A stretch of DNA of 46,592 bases, taken from the NCBI RefSeq assembly GCF_008370255.1, contig NZ_SEUI01000007.1, positions 76,280 through 122,871 on the forward strand, in the 5' to 3' direction. The notes beneath the pieces were generated by a model that worked only from the letters and a program-made list of their open reading frames with translations, was not told where the DNA came from and did no database searches. A program made the position numbers and the translations under genes. This stretch comes from Pseudoalteromonas sp. FUC4 (GTDB taxonomy: Bacteria; Pseudomonadota; Gammaproteobacteria; Enterobacterales; Alteromonadaceae). This document shows positions 27,162 to 36,296 of this stretch, one piece after another (the first letter of the stretch is position 1; each line of letters opens with the position of its first letter).

Positions 27162-28286
27162 TTAAGTTAAAGAAAGGTCAATATCAAATACGTTTGCAGC
27201 TTCTTCAGCAAATGATGATTGCTGTTCTTGCGCGGTATCGATTAGGTTTAATGCGCCAGGGTAAATAGTAACGTTAGTTACATCAGCGAGCATTTTTGAT
27301 GTACGTACTTTTGTCCATGGGTATGCAAGGCCTAAAGAAAATACAATAGCTAACATATTAGTTAATAGTAAAACAGCGAAAGGAACTGGTTTTAGCTCAG
27401 ATTTAAATGTAGCAACGCCTTCAAAATGGCTGTTATCAAAAATATGATTTCTAATAGCGGCGTGCCATACAGCAGAAACAATGGCAATCATCAGCACATA
27501 GGCAATCATCATAAGTATAGGTAGCATAACCATTGCAGGGGAGCTTTCTAAATTTTGTTGATTTTCAACATCTAATAAATTGAGACCAAATAACCCTAAA
27601 ATCCCCATAAATACCACCATGGTGATAGAGCTCACTACAAAGCAAATAAGCGCTGTTAAGTAATAGGTTTCGCCTTTTAGATTTACAGTAAGCTGTTTGT
27701 CACCGTAACTAATATTGCTATGTATATAGCTATCAATACGCTTTATAACGTAAGGCATTAATAAATAAAGTGTAAATATGCTTGCAATAGGCAAAAGTAT
27801 AAAGTTAATAAAGGCTTCGCCGTAATTGCCTTTAAAAGCAAAACGAACATTACGATGGCGCGTCATACGCAGATTAAAACGTAAACCTTGATTAATAATC
27901 CATGGCATTAAAAAGATAAAACCAAGAGCAATAAACAGGCCTAAAATAGGCATAAAGCTAATAGAGAATGTGTAAATAAAAAATACAACAACCGCTAAAA
28001 TCCGACCTTTTAAAATTTGTATTGGTGTTGCTAGGTAGTCAAAGCTATGACCATCTATACGGGTGTGGCCGTAAAAATAGCGATGCGTACGTACTTTAGC
28101 CCACGCTGAATATATGCCAAGTGTAATAACGCTAAGTAATATATTTACAATCCAAATTCCAAAAAACTCACCGCCTTTACCACTAAATTGCATTTTTCCG
28201 CTAAAAATTGGTTCAGCAGGTTCATTTATTGGTGGGGTTGTTTCAGAGGGGGGAGGGTGTATTGATTCCATTAAAATTATATCCAT
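27162..28286 (-). CDS. DUF898 (YjgN-like) multispanning membrane protein
   Basis: A 374-residue inner-membrane protein of the DUF898 family with about seven hydrophobic segments. The repeated family motif appears twice: FFGIWIVNILLSVITLGIY then SAWAKVRTHRYFYGHT, and later LGLAYPWTKVRTSKML. A proline-rich N-terminus (HPPPSETTPPINEPAEP) precedes the membrane part. Function is unknown. DUF898 and M48 genes are often adjacent, as here. The start is uncertain between ATG 28286 and ATG 28271, and neither has a clear ribosome-binding site. Confidence 0.88.
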   Translation of the reverse strand: MDIILMESIHPPPSETTPPINEPAEPIFSGKMQFSGKGGEFFGIWIVNILLSVITLGIYSAWAKVRTHRYFYGHTRIDGHSFDYLATPIQILKGRILAVVVFFIYTFSISFMPILGLFIALGFIFLMPWIINQGLRFNLRMTRHRNVRFAFKGNYGEAFINFILLPIASIFTLYLLMPYVIKRIDSYIHSNISYGDKQLTVNLKGETYYLTALICFVVSSITMVVFMGILGLFGLNLLDVENQQNLESSPAMVMLPILMMIAYVLMIAIVSAVWHAAIRNHIFDNSHFEGVATFKSELKPVPFAVLLLTNMLAIVFSLGLAYPWTKVRTSKMLADVTNVTIYPGALNLIDTAQEQQSSFAEEAANVFDIDLSLT

Positions 28287-28665
28287 GTTGTTTTTTTGTT
28301 AATTTACCCATTTTTAGTGCAAAATTCAATGTTTATAATTATCTCACTCTTCTGTAAACAGCTATAAATAGGCGTTTTAAGTACTGAGTTAAATACTCCA
28401 ATACTTTTTTATAAATAAACCTCGCTGGTTTTATTTATTTGGCTGGTAACTGGGATCTTTAGCTTTTTAATATGCGATTTAGCTACTATACATAGTTAGT
28501 GCTGCTTAAATGTAATGGCATTAATTATGTATTAAGCACACCTACGTACAATTAAGCTAATTGATTTATATGCCAAAAAGATAGATTGTAAGAGTAGTGC
28601 GGATGTAAATTTATTTAGGTTTTACAGCTTTTATCACCGCTTTAAATAACATTAGGATATTTATT
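28287..28665. other. 379-bp divergent promoter region between the DUF898 gene and the efflux operon
   Basis: No gene is seen. An imperfect hairpin at about 28411-28440 has ATAAATAAACC and GGTTTTATTTAT arms. The short palindrome TAATGGCATTA at 28513-28523 could be a regulator site. No divergent regulator gene is present, so control of the efflux operon must come from elsewhere. Confidence 0.4.
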
Positions 28666-28869
28666 ATGTTCCAAGCAGTCGTGTTAGGGGGATTAGAGTT
28701 TAGCCCGCTGATTGTTTACTTTCCAATTGCATTTATTTTAACGGCGTTGACTCGTTTTGCTTTGCATCGACTAGATTGGCATGACCGTATTTGGAAAGTG
28801 GCTTGGTTTGAGGTGTCACTATTTGTTTGTTACTTGGCACTCGCCGTCTATTTATACCAATCTGTTTAA
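28666..28869 (+). CDS. DUF1656 family small membrane protein
   Basis: A 67-residue protein with two transmembrane helices, of the DUF1656 family (AaeX/YdhI-like). It shows the usual GLEFSPLIVYFPIAF start. In E. coli such a protein is the first gene of DUF1656-HlyD-FUSC efflux operons, as here. AGGAT precedes the ATG at 28666. Its role in the pump is not established. Confidence 0.88.
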   Translation: MFQAVVLGGLEFSPLIVYFPIAFILTALTRFALHRLDWHDRIWKVAWFEVSLFVCYLALAVYLYQSV

Positions 28870-28899
28870 TTAATTGAGCTATTTTGAGGTAAGAAAACT

Positions 28900-29037
28900 G
28901 TGTCAATAACAAGGCAAAAATTTCGTTATTTAGTTGTTCTATATCAGAAATTTTTAACACAGTTAGCGTCAGGTTTAAGCCCTCAAATTACTCAAGTATT
29001 ATTGCGGGTTGGTACTACTAAGTGGAAGATGAATTGA
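28900..29037 (+). CDS. Possible small ORF (45 residues) between the DUF1656 and HlyD genes
   Basis: An open frame from GTG 28900 to TGA 29035-29037, ending directly against the ATG of the HlyD gene. GAGG lies 10 bp upstream of the GTG. The peptide is basic and has no transmembrane segment (includes RYLVVLYQKFLTQLA and LLRVGTTKWKMN). It may be a real small protein, a translational coupler, or part of a dispersed repeat. The gap of 168 bp is unusually long for this operon, which is why it is listed. Confidence 0.3.
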   Translation: MSITRQKFRYLVVLYQKFLTQLASGLSPQITQVLLRVGTTKWKMN

Positions 29038-29898
29038 ATGATTAAATATCTGCGTATTACTTTTACTATCTTGGTTGTTATAGCCGCGGTTTTTGCTGGG
29101 CGTTGGGTATGGACTGACTACATGCATACACCTTGGACGCGTGATGGGCGTATTCGAGCCGATATTGTCACGGTTGCTCCAGACGTGTCGGGTTGGGTAA
29201 CTGCTTTAAATATTAAAGATGGTCAAAACGTACAAAAAGGCGAAGTACTTTTTAATGTTGATAAAAAGCGTTATCAAGCAGCGCTTGATAAAAGTAAAGC
29301 AAACACAGAAAACGCATTGTATACATGGGAACTTGCCAAGCACAAATACGAAAGACGTGTTGAGCTAAACACTCAACAGGCAATTAGTAAAGAAACCCTA
29401 GAATCAACTCGCATTAATACTAAAATTGCTGAAGCAAATTATAACTTAGCTAAGACAGAGCAAACAATTGCGCAGTTAAATGTTGATAGAACTAAAATTG
29501 TTGCGCCTGCATCAGGGCAAATAATTAATCTGAATCTACGCCAAGGTAACTATGTAGCTCAAGGCACACCTGTGTTTGCTATTGTGCAGTCAGATTCATT
29601 TTACGTAACAGGTTACTTTGAAGAGAGTAAAATACCGCTTATTTATCCTGAGCAAAAAGCTAAAATAGCCCTTTTAAGTGGTGGTAAGCAATTAACAGGG
29701 CATGTAGTAAGTGTAGGCAAAGCCATTGCAAATACGAATACACAAAGTAACGGGCAGCTTTTACCACAAGTACAACAAACATTTAATTGGGTGCGTTTAT
29801 CACAGCGTATACCTGTTGATATTAAGTTAGATTCATTGCCCGAAAATACACAGCTTAGCGCAGGAATGACCGCCACAATACATCTCGCTACACGTTAA
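29038..29898 (+). CDS. HlyD family periplasmic adaptor of a FUSC efflux pump
   Basis: A 286-residue membrane fusion protein. It has one N-terminal transmembrane helix (about 5-24), then a biotinyl-lipoyl half-motif (VTVAPDVSGWVTALNIKDGQ and QKGEVLFNVD), a helical hairpin (about 80-150), the second lipoyl half (IVAPASGQIINLNLRQGNYV) and a beta-barrel. Such adaptors link the inner-membrane pump to an outer-membrane channel. Length and order resemble E. coli YdhJ in ydhIJK, and also AaeA, so no symbol is assigned. No outer-membrane channel gene is nearby. Confidence 0.92.
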   Translation: MIKYLRITFTILVVIAAVFAGRWVWTDYMHTPWTRDGRIRADIVTVAPDVSGWVTALNIKDGQNVQKGEVLFNVDKKRYQAALDKSKANTENALYTWELAKHKYERRVELNTQQAISKETLESTRINTKIAEANYNLAKTEQTIAQLNVDRTKIVAPASGQIINLNLRQGNYVAQGTPVFAIVQSDSFYVTGYFEESKIPLIYPEQKAKIALLSGGKQLTGHVVSVGKAIANTNTQSNGQLLPQVQQTFNWVRLSQRIPVDIKLDSLPENTQLSAGMTATIHLATR

Positions 29899-29908
29899 GG
29901 GGAATAGA

Positions 29909-31945
29909 GTGGGCGTTGTATTACAAAATTTGTTTTTTCCAAAAAAACAGGCAATTATTTTTGCGACTAAGGGCGTTATAGCTATGGTAATGGCACTTAC
30001 TATAGCTATGTGGCTAAATCTTGAAAGACCTTATTGGGCGTTAGTCTCGGCTATATTTTTGCAATTACGCCCGCAAAGCGGATTAGTTATTGAAAAAGCA
30101 ATTTGCCAAATAATAGGCACCATAGTGGGTGGTTTATTTGGCATATTGCTTTTAACTCAGTTAATTCTCTATCCTTATTTAGCGCTCGGTGCACTTGCAT
30201 TATGGTTGGGAGTAAACTCTGCGTTATCGGCAATGGTACGCCAAGCAAACTTTGTTTATGCGTTTGCTATGGCCGGTGTAACAGCCGCTATTATTGTACT
30301 TTTAGTCATGGTTACTCCGGCAATGGTGAGCAGCCAAAGTATATTTGATATTGCACAAGCGCGAGTAAGCGAAATAATAATAGGCTCTGTATGTGCTGGG
30401 CTTGTGAGCCATCTATTTTGGCCTGTAAAGGTCAAACATTTACTGCAAACACAAGCGCGGTCGGTTATAAACCAAACGTTGCATTATTTAGTAACTGAGC
30501 TTGATTCTAAAGGCTCTCACGAAAACCGTCATCAGCAAATAGATGGCATTATGGCAACATTGGGATCAATAAACGAAGATTCCAGCGCAGTAAGGTACGA
30601 AGGACCAAAAGGTCCAGGGCGCTCGCGTGCTGCAAATCAGTTGTCGCAAAAAGTACTTTCTTTATTGGCCTTAATTCAAATAATTGGCCGTCTACAGCGA
30701 AACCACGAAGACCTTATAACACCTACTTTAGATAAATTAATAAGTAAACTTAAACATGTATTTTCGCAAATTAAAGAATCTGACGATTTTGATTACTGCG
30801 CCGAACAAGTTAAAACGCTGCGTAAAGAGCTAACCGACTATAGAGCAAATACGGTGTGTGATTCCCCATTTGAATCTCACATGCTCAATGTGAGCTTAGA
30901 AGTGGCAGCCGACTTAACAATTTTACTACGCGCATACAGAGCGTTAGAAGAGCGTGATAAAACATTATTAAATGCGCCGAGTATGCTTACATATCGCGAC
31001 CCATTAGCTGGCATTATTGTTGGATTTAGAACTGCTTTGGTGTTTTCTATCGGTGCATTTATTTGGATTAATACAGGCTCTTCTGCTGCATTATTAATTA
31101 TGATCTTACCGGTCATATTTTCGATAATGCTGGCGCGAATACCGTTAGCTATTTTGCAGGTTGTAATAAAGCGCTTATTGGCAGGTATAATTGTTGCTAC
31201 TTTTGTAACTATTTTTTACGCACTCAATTTATTATCACAAAGTGGTGGGCAATTAGAAATATTGCTACTTGTGTTAGCAGGGCCTTATTTTCTGGGTTTA
31301 CTACTGCTAGCTGATCAGCAAACATTGCCATATGGCTTGGGGTTTTGTATCCCATTTACGATTTTGGTAAGACCCAGTACAGATATGAGTCTTGCATTTT
31401 CAATCGATTACACACTTAGCTCTGCAATGGCAATCTTTGCGGGGGTAAGTATTTTATTTTGGATTTTTCAGTTATTTACAGGACCAAGTGTTCAATTACT
31501 TGTTCATCGTGTTTTTAAGGCTACCTATAAAGATTTACTCGAAATAAATACTCATCAAACTCCGAGTATTTGGTATAACCGGCGCATGGCCGATAGGTTA
31601 ATACGCTTAACTAATTACGATCAAGGTTCACACTCACGCGTTGTTACTGATCTTGCACTAACCGCTCTAAATTTAGGGCATGCGTCGGTTCGATTAAACT
31701 CAATTTGTGAAAATTTGGCTGGTAATACAAAGTTAAAGTATTTAAATGAGTGGCAACGCACGTTGGCTGATGCATTTATGTTGGCAACCAAGGGCAAGTT
31801 TAATAATAAGTTTAAGCAAGCGTCAGACAATCTTTATGAGGAATTGGCTCAGACGGTTGACGATTCAAATCAATTAGAAGCGATAAAAGGCATGTTTATT
31901 CGCATTGATCTGACCTTTGAAAGAAGTGCGAGTAAGATAAATTAG
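29909..31945 (+). CDS. FUSC family (AaeB/YdhK-like) efflux protein
   Basis: A 678-residue inner-membrane protein of the fusaric acid resistance/aromatic acid efflux family. It has two membrane halves (about 15-170 and 365-520), each followed by a soluble helical region. The start shows ATKGVIAMVMALTIAMWLNLERPYWA and the second half DPLAGIIVGFRTALVFSIGAFIWI. It is the export component for the HlyD adaptor just upstream. E. coli relatives export aromatic carboxylic acids, but the substrate here is unknown. The start is GTG 29909 after AAGGGGAA. Confidence 0.92.
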   Translation: MGVVLQNLFFPKKQAIIFATKGVIAMVMALTIAMWLNLERPYWALVSAIFLQLRPQSGLVIEKAICQIIGTIVGGLFGILLLTQLILYPYLALGALALWLGVNSALSAMVRQANFVYAFAMAGVTAAIIVLLVMVTPAMVSSQSIFDIAQARVSEIIIGSVCAGLVSHLFWPVKVKHLLQTQARSVINQTLHYLVTELDSKGSHENRHQQIDGIMATLGSINEDSSAVRYEGPKGPGRSRAANQLSQKVLSLLALIQIIGRLQRNHEDLITPTLDKLISKLKHVFSQIKESDDFDYCAEQVKTLRKELTDYRANTVCDSPFESHMLNVSLEVAADLTILLRAYRALEERDKTLLNAPSMLTYRDPLAGIIVGFRTALVFSIGAFIWINTGSSAALLIMILPVIFSIMLARIPLAILQVVIKRLLAGIIVATFVTIFYALNLLSQSGGQLEILLLVLAGPYFLGLLLLADQQTLPYGLGFCIPFTILVRPSTDMSLAFSIDYTLSSAMAIFAGVSILFWIFQLFTGPSVQLLVHRVFKATYKDLLEINTHQTPSIWYNRRMADRLIRLTNYDQGSHSRVVTDLALTALNLGHASVRLNSICENLAGNTKLKYLNEWQRTLADAFMLATKGKFNNKFKQASDNLYEELAQTVDDSNQLEAIKGMFIRIDLTFERSASKIN

Positions 31946-32021
31946 GCCCATTCGCTGCTTTTCGAGTTCAGATGTTATAGCTAAATCTGTTATACTTGAT
32001 GGATAATTTTATGGGGCTGTT

Positions 32022-32753
32022 ATGATTTCAAAAAACCAACTCAAACTTATTCGCCAACTTGGCCAAAAAAAGTACCGAAAGCAATATAATCAATACCTTG
32101 TACAGGGTGAAAAAAACGTACTTGAGTTATTAAACAGCCCATTAAATGTGGTTAATATTTTTGCTACAAGCGAGTTTATAAATGCGTACCAAGGTAAATA
32201 TCCGCAAGCTAATTTTATTGAAGCAGATGAAGAGACCCTCACCAAAGCCAGCACGCTAGTTAGCAATAATGCAGCCATTGCTATTGTTGATATGCCAAAG
32301 GCAGAGCTACCACAAGCAAGTGGCTTAATACTCGTACTTGATGGCATATCAGACCCTGGTAATTTAGGCACAATAATAAGAGTGGCAGACTGGTACGGCA
32401 TTAAACATATAGTAACTAGCACCGACAGCGCAGACGCTTACAACCCAAAAACAATTAGCGCCACGATGGGCTCATTTGTAAGGGTATCGGTAAGCCAAGT
32501 AGATTTACCTGATTACCTACAGTCTTTAAATTTACCTGTTTACGGTGCTTTTTTAGATGGGCAAAGCGTGCATAAAACCCAATTTACGGGCTCAGGGGTT
32601 TTACTAATGGGCAGTGAGTCGCATGGAATACGCGAGACATGTGCAAAGTTAGTAACTAATAAAATCACCATCCCCGCTTTTGGTGGAGCAGAATCGCTTA
32701 ATGTTGCAATGGCGACCGGTATTATTTTAGATAATTTTAAACGACAAGCTTAA
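32022..32753 (+). CDS. TrmH/SpoU family RNA 2'-O-methyltransferase
   Basis: A 243-residue SPOUT methyltransferase. The N-terminal substrate-binding part (about 1-90; KNQLKLIRQLGQKKYRKQYN, VQGEKNV) is followed by the knotted SAM-binding domain. SpoU motifs are clear: LDGISDPGNLGTIIRVADW (motif 1), LLMGSESHGI (motif 2) and IPAFGGAESLNVAMATGI (motif 3). It probably methylates a ribose in rRNA or tRNA; the exact site cannot be told. It precedes smc but is separated from it by a hairpin at its stop codon. Confidence 0.92.
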   Translation: MISKNQLKLIRQLGQKKYRKQYNQYLVQGEKNVLELLNSPLNVVNIFATSEFINAYQGKYPQANFIEADEETLTKASTLVSNNAAIAIVDMPKAELPQASGLILVLDGISDPGNLGTIIRVADWYGIKHIVTSTDSADAYNPKTISATMGSFVRVSVSQVDLPDYLQSLNLPVYGAFLDGQSVHKTQFTGSGVLLMGSESHGIRETCAKLVTNKITIPAFGGAESLNVAMATGIILDNFKRQA

Positions 32754-32782
32754 CAATTTAACTGTTAATGAGTTAAATTGTT
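32752..32782 (+). terminator. Terminator-like hairpin overlapping the stop codon of the TrmH family gene
   Basis: AACAATTTAACT (32752-32763) pairs perfectly with AGTTAAATTGTT (32771-32782) around a 7-nt loop. The left arm includes the last two bases of the TAA stop. It is AT-rich and followed by TGTAATC rather than a long T-run, so termination strength is uncertain. Confidence 0.6.
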
Positions 32783-32820
32783 TGTAATCAATAACAATAA
32801 TAATCGGTAATAACAATAAG

Positions 32821-35800
32821 ATGCGCTTAAGCACCATTAAATTAGCGGGCTTTAAATCGTTTGTAGAGCCCACTAAAATTCCATTTCCTGATCAAATGAC
32901 GTGTGTTGTAGGCCCCAATGGCTGTGGCAAATCTAACGTTATTGATGCAGTGCGATGGGTGCTAGGTGAAAGCTCTGCTAAAAACCTGCGTGGCGATGCC
33001 ATGACCGACGTTATTTTTAATGGCTCAACTAATCGAAAAGCCATATCACAAGCCTCTGTAGAGCTTGTTTTTGATAACGATAAAGGAAGTCCTTCAAACA
33101 CATTTGCCGATCGAAACCAAATTGCTATTAAGCGTTTAGTAACGCGCGACGGACAGTCACTGTATTTTTTAAATGGTAGTAAATGCCGTAAGCGCGATAT
33201 TACCGATATATTTTTAGGCACCGGCCTTGGTCCGCGTAGTTACGCAATTATTGAGCAAGGGATGATCTCGCGCTTAATAGAGAGTAAACCACAAGAGCTG
33301 CGCGTATTTTTAGAAGAAGCCGCTGGCGTTTCTAAATACAAAGAGCGTCGCCGCGAAACACAAACACGTATTAAAAGCACTCGCGAAAATCTTGAACGTT
33401 TGTTAGATGTGCGTAAAGAGCTGCAAAGTCAGTTAGATAAATTGGCTGTGCAGTCGGTTGATGCAAAAAAATACCGCGAGTTAAAAGCGCAAGAGCGAAC
33501 GTTAAAAGGGCAAATTGCGGTTCTAAAATGGCAAAAGTTACATCAGCAACAACTTGAAAAAAGCGCCCAAATAAAAAAACTGAACGATCAAATTTTGTTT
33601 TTTAAAACCGCTAACTCAGGGCATGACGATGTACTTGCAAGCCTAGAGGGGCAAGTACAAGCCCAGCAAGATAAACTAAGCGATGCACAGCATCAGCAAC
33701 ATGTAATACACACCGAGCTTACTCGCGCTGAGCAGCAACAAATAAATGTAAAGCAGCAAACCCAAACGCTTAAACAAAATTTAATTAAATTACAGCAACG
33801 CCAAATTCAAAGTGCTGAGGTAAAATCGCAGCAGCAAATTGTGTGCGAGCAACTTAATGAAGCCCTGCAAGAGGCAAGTGAGAATGCCTTAATATGTGAA
33901 GAGCAAGTTAGTGGGTTAACGCATGAACTTGAGGAATTATTAGCACTTAAGCAGCGCCACCATACTCATTGGCAAGCTTTGTGTGAGCAACAGCAACAGC
34001 TTAATAATAATGTGCAACAACATAGTAGCCATATTAAACAAACTCAGCAGCAAATTGATCATGTTAACGAGCAAATTGATCAGTTAACTGTCCAGCTTAG
34101 CGAACTACAAAGCAGTGATGTAGAGCAACAGTTAATACAGCAATCACAGCAAACACAAACATTAACTCAAGAACTTGCCGCTAAACAAACAGCGCACACG
34201 CACTGTAGCGCTAAGCTTGAAGTGCAAAATGAGCGTGTTAATAACTCACAAAAGCAATATTCGACGCTTACTCAAACAATAAACGAGCTAAAAGCCAGTA
34301 TAACTGGGCTTAAAAGTACATTAGGGCTTAATGAGAAAAGTGAACGTACTAATGGTTTGTTTAATCAGCTAAGTGTTAAAGAAGGCTTTGAGCTTTTAAT
34401 AGAGCAAGCACTTAAATCTTTAGAGCATTTAAATGTAAGTGAGCAGCAAGCTGATAACAGTGTGTGGCCAAATAGTGATAAACGCATGCCAGCAAATAGC
34501 TTAGCTACATATATAACAAGCGGTGTTTATCCAGAGCATTTAGCACGTATTGCTTATAGCGAAAGCGGTGATTTAGCAATACTAAAAGATAGTTTTTATA
34601 CAGCCGTTATGGATGAAAACGGTGCTTTATATGGTCGTAACTGGCATGTAAGCGCCGATCGAAATGCTGAAAACTCATTGCTTTTAAAGCATAAGCAATT
34701 GCAGGACAAAGCTCAGCAGTTAACCAATGCCGAGGATGAGCTACAACAAGTAACACACACTCGTGATGAACATACAGCTGAGCAAATAAAATTAATTAAC
34801 GAACAAAGCGAGCTAAAAGAAGCCATACATGAGCTTGCGCAAAATATAGCGGTAGCCGGTACACGCAGCGATATGCTCAAACAGCAAGTAGCGCACTTTA
34901 AGCTTCAACTAGAAAAGCTACAGCAACAAAAACAGCAATTAACAAATCAGCTTTTGCAATTAAATACCGTGCTTGATGAGCAAGTAGCGCAATTTGAAGT
35001 GTTGAATGAGCAGCAACTCAACTTAACGGATGAGGTAGACGCTGCAAATAGCCTGCGCTCACAAAGTGATAAAAGTTATAGCGAAGCATTAAGCATGCTT
35101 GAGCAATATAAAACGCAAGCGCATCAGGCAACGCTCTCAGAGCAAAAGGCACGCAGTGAATGGCGGTTAAGCCAAACCAAATTGAGCCATGCAGAGCAAG
35201 AGCACGTTAGTGCATCAGAAGGTGCGCAAGAACTACTTAATGAAATAGAAGAGCTGCTTATACCAGAGCAAGAACTTAGCGATAAAATTACGCAGCTCTT
35301 AGCACAGCATCAAAAAGGTGAGCAGGCATTAGTATTGCTACAAAAAGAATTAACTCAGGCCAAGGAAAGCTTAAACACTAAGCAAATAAGCCTTAAAAAT
35401 TCACAAGGTGAGCTGGTGGGCTTGCAAGAGCAGCACCAAAAGCTAACAATTGAAGAGCAAAGCTTGGTAATAAAAGCGCAAGTTGCGCTTGATCCATTAG
35501 AAGAGTTGAAACAAAGCTTAAAAGCAATACTTGATGAATTACCAGATTCATTAAATTTAAGCGCAGCACAAAATCAGTTAACCGGATTTACTAATCAGTT
35601 AGATAAATTAGGTGCAGTAAACTTGGCGGCAATAGAAGAGTTTGATTTAGCCAAAGCACGTAGTGATTATCTTGATAATCAATTAGATGATTTAACAAAA
35701 GCGTTAAATACCCTTGAAGGTGCTATTCGTAAAATTGATAGTGAGACCAAAACACGCTTTAAAGCGACGTTCGATCAAGTTAATGAAGACTTTGCTGAGC

Positions 35801-36222
35801 TATTTCCTAAAGTTTTTGGTGGTGGAAGCGCGTATTTAGAATTAACCAGTGACGATTTACTCGAAAGTGGTGTTAGTATAATGGCACGACCACCGGGTAA
35901 GAAAAATTCAACAATTCATTTGTTAAGTGGTGGAGAAAAAGCGCTGACCGCATTATCATTAGTGTTTTCTATATTCAGGCTCAATCCAGCTCCTTTCTGT
36001 ATGCTGGACGAAGTAGATGCACCATTAGATGATGCCAACGTTGTGCGTTTTTGCCGTTTGGTTGAAGAAATGTCACAATCAGTGCAGTTTATTTATATTA
36101 GTCATAATAAAATTGCGATGGAAATGGCGGGTAGATTAACAGGTGTTACTATGGCAGAACCAGGCGTATCGCGCATGGTTGCTGTAGATATAGAGCAAGC
36201 TGTGCAACTTGCACACGCATAA
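32821..36222 (+). CDS. smc: Chromosome segregation protein SMC
   Basis: The 1133-residue ATPase subunit of the bacterial SMC condensin, which organises and segregates the chromosome. The N-terminal head has Walker A GPNGCGKSN at 31-39. Two long glutamine-rich coiled coils (about 170-500 and 630-940) flank a hinge at about 500-620. The C-terminal head has the ABC signature LLSGGEKAL near 1034-1042 and Walker B MLDEVDAPLDD from 1061. The length is near the usual 1150-1190. It indicates an SMC-ScpAB lineage rather than a MukBEF lineage; scpA and scpB are not in this window. zipA and ligA follow, as in Pseudomonas. Confidence 0.97.
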   Translation: MRLSTIKLAGFKSFVEPTKIPFPDQMTCVVGPNGCGKSNVIDAVRWVLGESSAKNLRGDAMTDVIFNGSTNRKAISQASVELVFDNDKGSPSNTFADRNQIAIKRLVTRDGQSLYFLNGSKCRKRDITDIFLGTGLGPRSYAIIEQGMISRLIESKPQELRVFLEEAAGVSKYKERRRETQTRIKSTRENLERLLDVRKELQSQLDKLAVQSVDAKKYRELKAQERTLKGQIAVLKWQKLHQQQLEKSAQIKKLNDQILFFKTANSGHDDVLASLEGQVQAQQDKLSDAQHQQHVIHTELTRAEQQQINVKQQTQTLKQNLIKLQQRQIQSAEVKSQQQIVCEQLNEALQEASENALICEEQVSGLTHELEELLALKQRHHTHWQALCEQQQQLNNNVQQHSSHIKQTQQQIDHVNEQIDQLTVQLSELQSSDVEQQLIQQSQQTQTLTQELAAKQTAHTHCSAKLEVQNERVNNSQKQYSTLTQTINELKASITGLKSTLGLNEKSERTNGLFNQLSVKEGFELLIEQALKSLEHLNVSEQQADNSVWPNSDKRMPANSLATYITSGVYPEHLARIAYSESGDLAILKDSFYTAVMDENGALYGRNWHVSADRNAENSLLLKHKQLQDKAQQLTNAEDELQQVTHTRDEHTAEQIKLINEQSELKEAIHELAQNIAVAGTRSDMLKQQVAHFKLQLEKLQQQKQQLTNQLLQLNTVLDEQVAQFEVLNEQQLNLTDEVDAANSLRSQSDKSYSEALSMLEQYKTQAHQATLSEQKARSEWRLSQTKLSHAEQEHVSASEGAQELLNEIEELLIPEQELSDKITQLLAQHQKGEQALVLLQKELTQAKESLNTKQISLKNSQGELVGLQEQHQKLTIEEQSLVIKAQVALDPLEELKQSLKAILDELPDSLNLSAAQNQLTGFTNQLDKLGAVNLAAIEEFDLAKARSDYLDNQLDDLTKALNTLEGAIRKIDSETKTRFKATFDQVNEDFAELFPKVFGGGSAYLELTSDDLLESGVSIMARPPGKKNSTIHLLSGGEKALTALSLVFSIFRLNPAPFCMLDEVDAPLDDANVVRFCRLVEEMSQSVQFIYISHNKIAMEMAGRLTGVTMAEPGVSRMVAVDIEQAVQLAHA

Positions 36223-36296
36223 ATTTTTATAACAAGTGTATTAGTTTTTCATTAATATACAGGTTTTAGGCATATCAAATAATAAAAGGTGAGGGG

